Shown here: piece by piece, positions 14,665 through 22,712 of the stretch | Layout: every line of letters starts with the position of its first letter | Position numbering within the stretch: the first letter of the stretch is position 1 | NCBI RefSeq assembly: GCF_040409695.1 | Contig: NZ_JARWGJ010000183.1 | Location: 1-22,792 of the forward strand | Length of the DNA stretch: 22,792 bases | From: Longimonas sp040409695 | GTDB taxonomy: Bacteria; Bacteroidota; Rhodothermia; Rhodothermales; Salinibacteraceae | Direction: 5' to 3' | Notes under the pieces: model-generated | Seen by the model: only the letters and a program-made list of their open reading frames with translations | Database searches by the model: none | Told to the model about the DNA's origin: nothing | Position numbers and translations under genes: made by a program

Positions 14665-17115
14665 CTACGAGGCAAGCGTGATGTGCGTAACGCCCGCGCC
14701 CCCTTCTTCGATGGGTGCGATGTCGAAGTGAGCTACATCGGGACGCTCGCGGAGTTGTTCGTGGATTGCTTCTCGCAGCGCGCCCGTTCCCTTGCCATGC
14801 AGAATCTCAACCTGGTTAAGCTGCGCAGCAACGGCATCGTCGATGAAGTGCTGCACGGTAAGAAGCGCCTCTTCTACGCGTTCGCCGCGTATGTCAATGC
14901 GATGCGAGGCCTGAAGCGCCGTCATAGGTGTGCTGTAGCTACTGCCGTTGGCCTCTGATCGGTCGCGCGCGCTGCCCACTTTTGTGAGTCGATGCAGAGG
15001 AACGCGCATGTGCATGGGTCCAGCGCCAACGAGCGCTTCGTTGTCCTCAAGCTCAAGCACCTCCACCTCGGTCGTCCCATCGTCGACCACGACCTGGTCG
15101 CCTTCCTGAATCGGTCCGTCGGCTTCTGCGGGCGCAGCCTTATCGTCTGACGTTGCGGATTCAGGCTGTTTTTGGGAAGACGAAGCTGAGCTCTTTTCCT
15201 CTTCGGCCTCGGCACTGCGCTCGTGCACCTCGGTCTTATAGTCCTCAAGCCGCTCGCGGGCGGCCTTGGTGGCCTCGCGTTCGGCTTCAGCTTCCTTAAT
15301 CTCTCGGATGGTGCGCTCGACGCGCGCATTGGCCTCGTTCACAATGCGCTCGGCTTCTTCGAGCGCCTGCTGACGATACTTCTCACGCTCTTTCTCGATG
15401 GAGGTGCGCTTCTGCTGCATGCGCTCTCGTTCCGATTCGGCGCGGCGCTGGGCTTCCTCCGCTTTGCGCAGGCGTTGCTCCAGCTTTTGCGTCCGGGTCT
15501 CGAAGGTCTTCACAAGCTCCTCCAGCGCAGCCGTCTGCTCACCCGCCAGGGTTCGCGCCCGATCGATGAGCGAGGTGTCGAGTCCCATACGCTGGGCAAT
15601 CTCGAACGCGTACGACGACCCGGGCACGCCCTGCTGGTACTGGTAGGTGGGCGCAAGCGTCTCCTGGTCGAACACCATCGACCCGTTTTCTACGCCCTCT
15701 GCCTCGTAGGCATAGGCTTTCAGAGCACCGTGGTGGGTCGTGGCCATGGTGCGCACGCCTGTGTCGGTGAGCCGCTCCAGCAGCGCCTGCGCCAGCGCGC
15801 CCCCTGCCTCGGGGTCGGTGCCTGTGCCCGCTTCATCGATCAGCACGAGCGTGTTCGGGGTCGCGTTGCGCATCATGTGGCGCAAGTTGGCCACGTGCGA
15901 GCTAAAGGTCGAGAGGTCATCTTCGATCGACTGCTCGTCGCCGATGTCAACGATAAGCTTCGACCAGAGCGGCAGCGAGCTGTGCGGCAGCGCCGGAATG
16001 GGCAGTCCGTAGGCAACCATGAGCGAGCAGAGGCCGACCGTTTTCATCGCCACGGTCTTCCCGCCAGCATTGGGCCCGGTAATAACCAGCGTGCTAAACT
16101 CGCGCCCCAGCTCCAGCGTGAGCGGCACGATGGGTTCGTCGGCGTCGGGCGTGTCGTTATGCAAGCGATGTAATACCAGCGCTGCGTTCCGAGCCTCTTC
16201 GAGCGCAACGTGTCCGTCGTCGTTCAGGTTCGGGACGTGGGCATCGATCTCGTTAGCCAGGCGGGCCTTGGCCTGCGTCAGGTCGAACTGGGCAAGCACC
16301 TGTAGATTCGTCTGGATAGCATCGGCCGTATGGCGGATGCGCGCGGTAGCGGCTCGCAAGATGCGTTCGATCTCGTTCCGCTCGTCGGCCTTTAGCTCGC
16401 TTACCTCATTGTTCAGCTGCAGGCATGCCGCCGGCTCAATGTATACCGTCTGCCCGGTTGCTGAGCTGTCGTGGATAAACCCGTCTACCTTGCGCTTCGC
16501 TTCGGCCCGGATGGGGATGACCATGCGTCCGGCTCGCAGGGTCGGCTGGTCTTCGGTCGCATATCCTTTCCCGATTGCTTTCTGCAGCTCGCGGTTGAGC
16601 GTGCGGCGCAGCGCGTTGCGCCGGTCGCGGATCTGGCGCCGGATGCGTAGCAGCGCGTCGGAGGCGTCGTCGCGTACGGTGCCGTCGTCATCGATTACGG
16701 CCTTCAGGTGCGCTTCTACGTCGTCGAGCGGATCGATGCGACGCGCGCTCTTGGCCAGCGACGGGTAGTCGGCCCGGCGGTCGGCGCAGTAGCGGGCGAT
16801 GCGCTGACTGGTTACGAGCACCTGCCGCACCGCATGCAGGGCTTCAGCAGAAACGTACGCGTCTTCGGGACGCGCTTTGCGTAGCACTTCACGAATGTCA
16901 TGCACGTGCTGCAGCGGAGGAGCCGTATCAAACTGCAAGGCCTGCTGGTACTCATGCACCCGGTCGAGTTCGGAGGCCAGCCAGCCCTGCGTCCGTGCGG
17001 GTGTCATGCCGTCGAGACGCTCTTGCCCCATCGCGCCTTTGACCAGCTGACCCAGCCGACGCCGAACGATGTCGAAACCGAGCTTTTCTTCGATGGAGAC
17101 GGGGTATGTGTGCAT
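14665..17115 (-). CDS. mutS2: MutS2 family ATPase/endonuclease with Smr domain
   Basis: The 816-residue protein from the ATG at 17115 has the full MutS2 layout: an N-terminal helical core/clamp region (1-320), the ABC-type ATPase with Walker A GPNAGGKT (347-354), Walker B LVLIDEAGTGTDP (423-435) and the HH pair (461-462), a long coiled coil (about 525-640), a Ser/Asp-rich linker (640-668), a KOW-like segment (670-710) and a C-terminal Smr domain. The Smr nuclease motifs DIRG (741-744) and HGKG (773-776) are kept. MutS2 is known to suppress recombination and, in some bacteria, to rescue collided ribosomes; it is not part of mismatch repair. The frame is open 15 codons further upstream, but the family starts at MHTYPVSIEEKLGFD. 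A tandem terminator lies just ahead of it, so it must have its own promoter. Confidence 0.96.
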   Translation of the reverse strand: MHTYPVSIEEKLGFDIVRRRLGQLVKGAMGQERLDGMTPARTQGWLASELDRVHEYQQALQFDTAPPLQHVHDIREVLRKARPEDAYVSAEALHAVRQVLVTSQRIARYCADRRADYPSLAKSARRIDPLDDVEAHLKAVIDDDGTVRDDASDALLRIRRQIRDRRNALRRTLNRELQKAIGKGYATEDQPTLRAGRMVIPIRAEAKRKVDGFIHDSSATGQTVYIEPAACLQLNNEVSELKADERNEIERILRAATARIRHTADAIQTNLQVLAQFDLTQAKARLANEIDAHVPNLNDDGHVALEEARNAALVLHRLHNDTPDADEPIVPLTLELGREFSTLVITGPNAGGKTVAMKTVGLCSLMVAYGLPIPALPHSSLPLWSKLIVDIGDEQSIEDDLSTFSSHVANLRHMMRNATPNTLVLIDEAGTGTDPEAGGALAQALLERLTDTGVRTMATTHHGALKAYAYEAEGVENGSMVFDQETLAPTYQYQQGVPGSSYAFEIAQRMGLDTSLIDRARTLAGEQTAALEELVKTFETRTQKLEQRLRKAEEAQRRAESERERMQQKRTSIEKEREKYRQQALEEAERIVNEANARVERTIREIKEAEAEREATKAARERLEDYKTEVHERSAEAEEEKSSASSSQKQPESATSDDKAAPAEADGPIQEGDQVVVDDGTTEVEVLELEDNEALVGAGPMHMRVPLHRLTKVGSARDRSEANGSSYSTPMTALQASHRIDIRGERVEEALLTVQHFIDDAVAAQLNQVEILHGKGTGALREAIHEQLRERPDVAHFDIAPIEEGGAGVTHITLAS

Positions 17116-17138
17116 CCTAACTGTAAACTGTACCAGGT

Positions 17139-17197
17139 AAAACAAAGCGGCAGGCCGCAAAACAGACGGTCGACGCCAGCGCTGCTGGCATCGACCG
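17139..17197 (-). terminator. Tandem terminator after the nucleotidyltransferase gene
   Basis: Read on the minus strand, a 14-base-arm hairpin with one mismatch (17197-17167, 3-base loop) is followed by TCTGTTTT, then at once by a second hairpin GCGGC-CT-GCCGC (17158-17147) and TTTGTTTT (17146-17139). Two stem-plus-T units in series make efficient termination likely between this gene and mutS2. Confidence 0.75.
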
Positions 17198-17285
17198 CAT
17201 CAACGTAACGGACCGGGCTCGGAACAGGTGCCTGTGCCCACGCCCGAAGCTACGATTTTACATGTTCATGACGCGTGCCCCCATG

Positions 17286-18293
17286 TTACGAGCGGGGCCC
17301 CACGTGGCTATGGTCGCCGACGTTCAACACGGTCGGAGCAGGGTCGACCGTGGCATGCTGGCCGACAAGGGTTTCTTCGAGGACCGCGTTGGCGACGGTC
17401 GCTTCGGCAAACACGATGCTGTCGCGCACAACCGCACTGCGCACCGTGGCCCCCGCTTCAATTGACACATTGGGGCCGACAACAGCATCTTCTACAACCG
17501 CACCGGGACCAATGAATACCGGCTCGTGAATCACGCTGTTGGTTACAGTTCCCTGGTGGTTGTCTTCAGGCTCGCGCTCCAGCATCCGCCGGGTTGTGTC
17601 GAGAAGCGACGGGATCGTGCCGCAGTCCATCCATGCATCGACCGATGCTGTCTTAAACACCGCTCCTTCCTGGAGCATGCGGTCGAATGCATCAGTGAGC
17701 TGGTACTCATCGCCCTTTCCGCGAATATTGTTTTCGATGAGGTACTCAATCTCCCGATGCAGCCAGGCAAGATCGTCGACGTGATAGATCCCAATAATTG
17801 CCTCGTTCGAGATGGGCTCATCCGGCTTCTCAACGAGACGGACAACCTGCTCTCCCTCACGCACAGCAACGCCAAAGCGGCTCGGATCATCGACCTCGCG
17901 CACCCACATGGTCACGTCGGCTCCTTCGAGCGAAACGGTATCGCTCATCCCAAAGAGCGTATCGGCAAAGACGACGATGCCGCTTCCGTTAAGGTATTCC
18001 TCGGCAGATCCAACTGCATGTGCGGTGCCGAGCGCTTCGTCTTGTACGGCAAACTCGGCTTGCATGTCGTTGCGCTCGCAGATCGCCGTAAGATCGTCCC
18101 GGACTTCCTGTCCGAAGTCGGGCCCGAGCACAAACACCCCTGTGTCGATATCTGCTTCGATTGCCTCTGAGAAGGTATCGACGATGCGCTCCACGATCGA
18201 CGTGCCCCGTACGGAAAGGAGAGGCTTGGGCGTGACATGCGAGTGCGGGCGAACGCGTGTGCCGCGCCCGGCCATTGGAATAATTAGCTTCAT
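17286..18293 (-). CDS. Sugar-phosphate nucleotidyltransferase with left-handed beta-helix tail
   Basis: The 335-residue protein joins a nucleotide and a sugar 1-phosphate to make an activated sugar. The catalytic domain (1-240) has GRGTR (9-13), PKPLL (22-26), GTAHA (89-93), FADT (109-112), VEKPDEP (154-160) and DCGT (223-226). The C-terminal part (about 245-330) is made of hexapeptide repeats (VFIGPGAVVEDAVVGPNVSIEAG), a left-handed beta helix. The layout resembles long RmlA-type or archaeal-type glucose-1-phosphate thymidylyl/uridylyl transferases; sequence alone does not settle base or sugar. The ATG at 18293 starts at MKLIIPMAGRGTR; the open frame to 18410 is excluded by the family start and by the likely promoter box at 18314-18321. 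No partner sugar genes are nearby. Confidence 0.92.
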   Translation of the reverse strand: MKLIIPMAGRGTRVRPHSHVTPKPLLSVRGTSIVERIVDTFSEAIEADIDTGVFVLGPDFGQEVRDDLTAICERNDMQAEFAVQDEALGTAHAVGSAEEYLNGSGIVVFADTLFGMSDTVSLEGADVTMWVREVDDPSRFGVAVREGEQVVRLVEKPDEPISNEAIIGIYHVDDLAWLHREIEYLIENNIRGKGDEYQLTDAFDRMLQEGAVFKTASVDAWMDCGTIPSLLDTTRRMLEREPEDNHQGTVTNSVIHEPVFIGPGAVVEDAVVGPNVSIEAGATVRSAVVRDSIVFAEATVANAVLEETLVGQHATVDPAPTVLNVGDHSHVGPRS

Positions 18294-18313
18294 GATCGTT
18301 CGGGTGAGAAGTC

Positions 18314-18321
18314 TAAAGATA
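18314..18321 (-). promoter_or_regulatory. Candidate -7 box of the nucleotidyltransferase promoter
   Basis: On the minus strand TATCTTTA fits the Bacteroidetes -7 element TAnnTTTG at all but the last base and lies 20 bases before the ATG. No good TTTG box was found at the expected distance upstream. Confidence 0.4.
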
Positions 18322-18579
18322 GTGAAAGCCCCTCTTGTAGCACCCTGTGCGATCCGGCATGTTCTGCACGCGACGTACAAGCCGCGTACAGCCTGCGTTA
18401 GGCCGCCCAACAGGCCATATTAGAGGGTTTGCTGTACAAAACTTTTGTGGGAGCATGATACAGGGAAACACAGCACGATTGCCAAAAATATTTGATCAAA
18501 CCCTGTCAGCAGATCGAACGACCGCATACGCTCCCCTGTGCCAGCCCCCACAGTACACGACAACACCTGAGCGAGCCTT

Positions 18580-18608
18580 CACAGAACCGGCCTGCACAGA
18601 ACCGGCCT
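18580..18608. repeat. Direct repeat, 2 x 14 bp
   Basis: cacagaaccggcct occurs at 18580-18593 and again at 18595-18608, one base apart, 17 bases before MITE-like element B. Confidence 0.9.
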
Positions 18609-18624
18609 TCCCACTCCCTCGGCA

Positions 18625-18752
18625 CGTCATCCCGAGCGCAGTCGAGGGATCTCCCCGGAATCGGCGGAATCAGACCGCAGAGAGACAGCGATCCGTCCTT
18701 GTTTCCGCTCGGCTCAAAGAGATTCTTCGTCGCTGCGCTCCTCAGAATGACG
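18625..18752. mobile_element. MITE/REP-like element B, imperfect inverted ends
   Basis: This 128-base segment begins cgtcatcccgagcgcagtcg and, read from its other end, begins CGTCATTCTGAGGAGCGCAG, so the ends are imperfect inverted repeats that both pass into an ATCTC motif. The end pattern is the same type as element A (14436-14614), though the centres differ. It encodes nothing credible. It lies between two divergent genes. No target-site duplication is evident. Confidence 0.75.
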
Positions 18753-19097
18753 AAAACCTGGGTGTGTGAAGGAGCATGTGAGTTTTGTCATGTACCATGG
18801 CCAGCCCCTGTGCCAGATCGTGCGCATCCCTCTGCCTGTCGTGTACACTATTCTGAACGACTTCTGTGCGCCAGACTCGGCACGCAACCACGTTGCAACG
18901 ATTTCTGGCTGTTTGAGGCGCTCTGTTTCTCGCTGGCATACGGGTTGTAGTATGTATAGATGCGGTATCGTAGCATCGTGCTTCTGCCGTGCTGTTGCCC
19001 AGGTTGCGGTGTTACACCCGCCTGTCATACGCTCTCGTGTCGATTGCCTTACGATCACCGGGCAGTTTCTTTCTATCTCTTATTTTTTGCTTCGTCT
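18753..19097. other. Intergenic region upstream of the OmpA-like lipoprotein gene
   Basis: This 345-base stretch should carry the promoter of the lipoprotein gene. T-rich sequence just before the ATG (tatttttt at 19081-19088) is too close to be sure of. Open frames here lack any family signal and overlap the start of the lipoprotein gene. Confidence 0.4.
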
Positions 19098-19778
19098 ATG
19101 AGCCACCGATTCCGACACTCTACCTATGCACTGCTTGCCTTGCTTCTTGTGAGCGGGTTACTCTGGACCGGCTGTGAGTCGCTCAGCAATACGGAGCAAG
19201 GGGCTATTATAGGCACAGGCGCTGGGGGCGCCGCCGGAGCCGCTATCGGACGCGCCGCCGGGGGAACGGCTGAGGGCGCTATCCTGGGTGCTGTGATTGG
19301 GGGCACCGCTGGCGCGATTATCGGGCAGCGCATGGATCGCCAGGCCCAGGAGCTGGACGAAGAGCTTGAGGATGCGGAGGTCGAGCGCGTTGGCGAAGGC
19401 ATCAAAGTCACATTCGAATCCGGTATCCTGTTTGACTTCGACTCATCGGAGCTGCGCCCGGCCGCGCGCCGCAACCTCTCTGACCTGGCCCAGAGCGTGC
19501 GCGACTTCGAAGACACAGAACTCATGATCGTAGGTCATACCGACTCACAGGGCGCTGCCTCATACAACCAGGGCCTGTCTGAACGTCGCGCCAACGCTGC
19601 GTATGCCTACCTCGCCAACCAGGGCGTGCGTCCCAGCCGCATGACAGCGCTCGGACGGGGCGAAGAGGAGCCTGTTGCGTCGAACGCAAGCGCGGAAGGA
19701 CGCCAGCAGAATCGCCGGGTAGAGGTTGCCATATATGCCAGCGAAGAGTATCGCAACCGCGTGCAACAGCAGCAATAG
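19098..19778 (+). CDS. OmpA-family lipoprotein with glycine zipper
   Basis: The 226-residue protein from the ATG at 19098 has a signal peptide ending at Cys26 (LLWTGC), a probable lipidation site, though Trp at -3 is atypical for a lipobox. Residues 35-77 are a glycine-zipper segment (GAIIGTGAGGAAGAAIGRAA...), which can insert in or line up along a membrane. Residues about 102-214 are an OmpA C-terminal peptidoglycan-binding domain with HTDSQGAASYNQGLSERRA (147-165) and NRRVE (205-209). This is the YiaD-like layout: an outer-membrane lipoprotein tied to the cell wall. The frame is open 46 codons further upstream, but that part is Cys-rich and not signal-like. The secreted TPR gene follows by 132 bases on the same strand. 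Confidence 0.92.
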   Translation: MSHRFRHSTYALLALLLVSGLLWTGCESLSNTEQGAIIGTGAGGAAGAAIGRAAGGTAEGAILGAVIGGTAGAIIGQRMDRQAQELDEELEDAEVERVGEGIKVTFESGILFDFDSSELRPAARRNLSDLAQSVRDFEDTELMIVGHTDSQGAASYNQGLSERRANAAYAYLANQGVRPSRMTALGRGEEEPVASNASAEGRQQNRRVEVAIYASEEYRNRVQQQQ

Positions 19779-19910
19779 TGCTGTCCCTTCGATGCTTCTC
19801 ACCGTACCGTTATGCTTCCCATGAAACATACGCAGAGTCGACTTCCTATGAGCATTCTGTCAAACGAATCGCTCCCCACTACCGTGTTTGTCCAACAGAT
19901 TCTTTTATCC

Positions 19911-20792
19911 ATGCGTACCTCCGTACCTTTTTCTGGCATGCTACGTAGCGCAGGCGCTTCGTGCCTGGCTCTGGCTTTGCTCCTTTCGTTCTCGCTTCCT
20001 GCTCTTGCCCAGAGCGAAGGCGATGATCTTACGCAGCAGCTGCAGCGAGCCTACGAGCAAGGCATGCAGGCCGGGCAGCAGGGCAACCATGAAACGGCTT
20101 ATGCCAGCTTAGAAGAAGCCATTAGCCTGGCCGAAGAGGCCGAACAGAACCGCGCGCGCCGCCAGATCGCTGATAACCTTGTACGCATGGCAAAGAACTG
20201 GGGCAACAACGCTCTTGAAGACGAGCGCAACGAAGACGCGCTCATGCACTTTGAAAAGGGAGCCAATTACGATCCGGAAGATGCGTACTTCTTCTACGGC
20301 ATGGGACTGGCCGAACTCCGCCTTGAAAATGAGGAGGCTGCCATGGAGCATATGCAAGAAGCCCTGCGTGTCGGCGAAGACACAGGCAACCAGCGCGTCG
20401 TTGGTCTTGCGACCGAACGTGTACGCGACGAATATATCTTCCGGGCCTCTCAGGCGCTTTCGGCTGACAACGTAACCTCGGCCAACATTGAGGATGCGCT
20501 TGAGGCGCTCGACACGCTCGAGGAGTTTGTCGATCCGAACGATCGCTCGTACTTCTACCGTGCCGTTGCCCTCTTCGAACGAGGCGACTACGACGATGCG
20601 ATCGCCAATGCCCGTCAGGGACTCGACCTGCACACGGGGAGCCGGTCGGATGCAGCGCGCTTTCACTTTGTAATCGCAGAATCGCTGTTTCAGATGGGCA
20701 ACACCGAAGAGGCCTGTGCGGCCTTTGAGGACGCGGCCTTCGGCGACTATCGCGCACGTGCCGAGCACTATCTCGAGAATGAGTGCAGCTAA
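19911..20792 (+). CDS. Exported TPR-repeat protein
   Basis: From the ATG at 19911 the protein has 293 residues, with a signal peptide (LALALLLSFSLPALA|Q, cleavage near 33/34) and then TPR-like helical pairs along most of its length: YEQGMQAGQQGNHETAYASLEEAISLAEEA, DALMHFEKGANYDPEDAYFFYGMGLAEL, YFYRAVALFERGDYDDAIANARQGL and FHFVIAESLFQMGNTEEACAAFEDA. The protein is strongly acidic. Two Cys near the C-terminus (EEACAAF and the ENECS end) could form a disulfide outside the cytoplasm. It probably acts as a periplasmic scaffold; the partner is unknown, but the OmpA-like lipoprotein just upstream is a natural candidate. The frame is open to 19812, but the earlier Met residues do not give a signal peptide as clean. 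Confidence 0.85.
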   Translation: MRTSVPFSGMLRSAGASCLALALLLSFSLPALAQSEGDDLTQQLQRAYEQGMQAGQQGNHETAYASLEEAISLAEEAEQNRARRQIADNLVRMAKNWGNNALEDERNEDALMHFEKGANYDPEDAYFFYGMGLAELRLENEEAAMEHMQEALRVGEDTGNQRVVGLATERVRDEYIFRASQALSADNVTSANIEDALEALDTLEEFVDPNDRSYFYRAVALFERGDYDDAIANARQGLDLHTGSRSDAARFHFVIAESLFQMGNTEEACAAFEDAAFGDYRARAEHYLENECS

Positions 20793-20845
20793 CTTTGAAG
20801 CGTATACGCTGTCGTAGCTGCCAGCGCACAATCAACGCCAAAAGG

Positions 20846-20884
20846 AAAAGCGGTCGATGGAAGGTGTCCATCGACCGCTTTTTT
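20846..20884. terminator. Bidirectional intrinsic terminator between convergent genes
   Basis: A perfect 15-bp stem (20846-20860 / 20868-20882) with loop aaggtgt ends in T6 on the plus strand (20879-20884) and TTTT on the minus strand. It sits 54 bases after the TPR-gene stop and 30 bases after the amidohydrolase stop, so it can end both transcripts. Confidence 0.92.
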
Positions 20885-20913
20885 ATGTACGCCTGTGTTA
20901 CGAAAGCACCGGG

Positions 20914-22614
20914 TTACTCATCGCGTTCATAGATCGGAGCGCCTCCCAGATACGTAGCGATGACTTCTGCATCCAGGATCTCGGTCTCTGGGATACGCAT
21001 GATGTCATCCGACAGGATCACAAAGTCTGCGTAGTAGCCTGGCGCGAGCTGTCCGCGGTCGTCTTCGTTGAAGGCGGCATAGGCGGCGCCGTGCGTGAAC
21101 CCGCGCAGTGCCTGGAAGCGGGCCATCCGCTCCAGCGGCTGCCAGCCTCCCTCCGGCTCGTGGCTGCTATCTTGGCGGGTAACAGCAGCGTGAAAGCCCT
21201 GTAGCGGATCGACCGGTTCCACCGGGAAGTCCGACCCAAACGCAAGACGCACGCCCCGCTCTTTGAGCGACTGCCAGGCATAAGCGCCCTGCACCCGGTC
21301 GGCTCCGAGCCGGTCTTCAGCCCAACCCATATCGCTGGTTGCGTGCATCGGCTGCATGGAGGCGATGATGCCCAGTTCCACGAACCGGCCCATGTCTTCC
21401 GGGTCGAGCACCTGGGCGTGCTCAATCCGATGCCGCCCCGGCCCGGTGCCCTGTGCTTCTTGTGCCAATGCATAAGCGTTCAGCACCTCACGGTTGCCGC
21501 GGTCGCCGATAGCATGCGTGTTGACCTGGTAGCCACATCTTAGCGCCGTGCGCACATCGTCTTCAAGCCCTTCTGGGGAACGCATTAGCAGGCCGTCGTT
21601 GCCGGGATCGTCGCTGTAGTCGTGCAACAACGCCGCTCCCCGGCTTCCAAGTGCACCATCCATGTAGAACTTGACGCTGCGCACGCTCAGGCGCCCCTCG
21701 TAGTCGTGGATCAGCCCGTCTGCGCAGTAGTGGTCGAACGTCTCTCCGCGACCATCAACCATAGCATGTACGCGGAGCGGAAAGCGGTCGGCATCGATGA
21801 ATCGCTGGTAGCGCTCGATGCTGGCCCGGCTGATGCCTGCGTCGTGGACGCCGGTCAGCCCCAGACGTGCCGTCGTAGCAAGGGCTTCGTCGAGCGCGTC
21901 GTCGAGCTGGGCGCTCGTGGGAGACGGGATTTCAGCGCGGACCGGCTGCATGGCGGTGTCAATCAGGATGCCGGTAGGCATGCCTTCAGCATCGCGACGG
22001 ATGGCGCCGCCCTCGGGGTCGTCCATCGCGGCAATTGCGTCGAAGCCCGCGGCCTCCAGCGCAGCGGTGTTCACCCACGCGGCGTGGCCATCAATCCGCA
22101 CCAGGTAGACCGGACGGTCGGGGAAAGCCTCATCGAGATCCTGGCGGGTCGGGAAGTCGCCCTCGCCCGGCCATTCGTTCTGATCCCACCCACGCCCTTC
22201 GAGCCAGGCTCCCTCGGGCAGGTCGTCAGCAAACGCCTCAAGCCGCTCGATCACCTCTGGTACCGAGCCAGCGCTAACGAGATCGGCCTGCAGAAACGTT
22301 TCTGCCAGTCCGGTAAGGTGTCCGTGTGCGTCGATGAGTCCAGGCACAATGGCGCGGCCCTCAGCGTCGAGGGTGGGCGCATCGGGGTAGGCGCCCCGCA
22401 CCTGCTCGTTGGTGCCAACCATGAGCACCCGCTCGCCCCGTATCGCCATAGCTTCGACCGTGGGGTGGGCCGACGTCATCGTGTAGATGGTGGCGTTGTG
22501 CACCACCCGGTCGGCCTGTGCCTGTGCGGCAGTAGGAAGAAAGAGGAGCAGGAGCGCCGTGCAGGCAAAGAGGCCCAGGAGCCCACCCGATAGCGCGGAA
22601 AGTTTTTTGTGCAT
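20914..22614 (-). CDS. Exported amidohydrolase (amidohydrolase family 3, YtcJ-like)
   Basis: The ATG at 22614 gives 566 residues with a strong signal peptide (MHKKLSALSGG..., LPTAAQAQA cleavage near 33). The mature part is a metal-dependent TIM-barrel hydrolase: VPGLIDAHGHL (90-100, HxH metal site), GRGWDQNEWP, KFYMDGALGSRGAALL, then His in NTHAIGDRGN, His in RIEHAQVL and Asp in AFGSDFPVEP. These fit the YtcJ/amidohydrolase 3 family, which cuts C-N bonds in amides or related compounds; the substrate is unknown. Export is notable, as many relatives are cytoplasmic. An in-frame ATG at 22650 would add 12 residues before the signal peptide; a possible -7 box (TATCTTAC, 22658-22651) would place the transcript start near there and favours the inner ATG. 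It is a single gene ending at the shared terminator. Confidence 0.92.
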   Translation of the reverse strand: MHKKLSALSGGLLGLFACTALLLLFLPTAAQAQADRVVHNATIYTMTSAHPTVEAMAIRGERVLMVGTNEQVRGAYPDAPTLDAEGRAIVPGLIDAHGHLTGLAETFLQADLVSAGSVPEVIERLEAFADDLPEGAWLEGRGWDQNEWPGEGDFPTRQDLDEAFPDRPVYLVRIDGHAAWVNTAALEAAGFDAIAAMDDPEGGAIRRDAEGMPTGILIDTAMQPVRAEIPSPTSAQLDDALDEALATTARLGLTGVHDAGISRASIERYQRFIDADRFPLRVHAMVDGRGETFDHYCADGLIHDYEGRLSVRSVKFYMDGALGSRGAALLHDYSDDPGNDGLLMRSPEGLEDDVRTALRCGYQVNTHAIGDRGNREVLNAYALAQEAQGTGPGRHRIEHAQVLDPEDMGRFVELGIIASMQPMHATSDMGWAEDRLGADRVQGAYAWQSLKERGVRLAFGSDFPVEPVDPLQGFHAAVTRQDSSHEPEGGWQPLERMARFQALRGFTHGAAYAAFNEDDRGQLAPGYYADFVILSDDIMRIPETEILDAEVIATYLGGAPIYERDE

Positions 22615-22674
22615 AAAACTGTTTGTGCGTAAATGAAAAAGCGCTTTCATGTAAGATAGCAGCCGCCCAGGGCA

Positions 22675-22712
22675 GATGCGAACGCTGCCCGGAAGCCGAG
22701 CCCGTTCGCATC
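22675..22712. promoter_or_regulatory. Perfect 10-bp inverted repeat upstream of the amidohydrolase
   Basis: gatgcgaacg (22675-22684) and cgttcgcatc (22703-22712) are exact inverted copies 18 bases apart, 61-98 bases upstream of the start at 22614 and just behind the possible -7 box. The position suggests an operator or a leader/terminator hairpin of an upstream unit; no T-run follows on the minus strand. Confidence 0.5.

Larger units (their letters stand above)
18294..18624. other. Intergenic region upstream of the nucleotidyltransferase
   Basis: No gene is supported. It holds the promoter box at 18314-18321, a perfect 10-base palindrome tttgatcaaa (18491-18500), and a direct repeat cacagaaccggcct at 18580-18593 and 18595-18608. 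Confidence 0.5.

Noticed and set aside
15223..16173. 316-codon plus-strand frame
   Set aside because: Antisense of the mutS2 ATPase and coiled-coil region, where the minus strand shows intact Walker motifs.
18766..19101. 111-codon plus-strand frame before the lipoprotein gene
   Set aside because: Overlaps the true lipoprotein start, is Cys/His-rich and shows no family signal.
21622..22593. 323-codon plus-strand frame
   Set aside because: Antisense of the amidohydrolase, which has a signal peptide and metal-site motifs in the right order.
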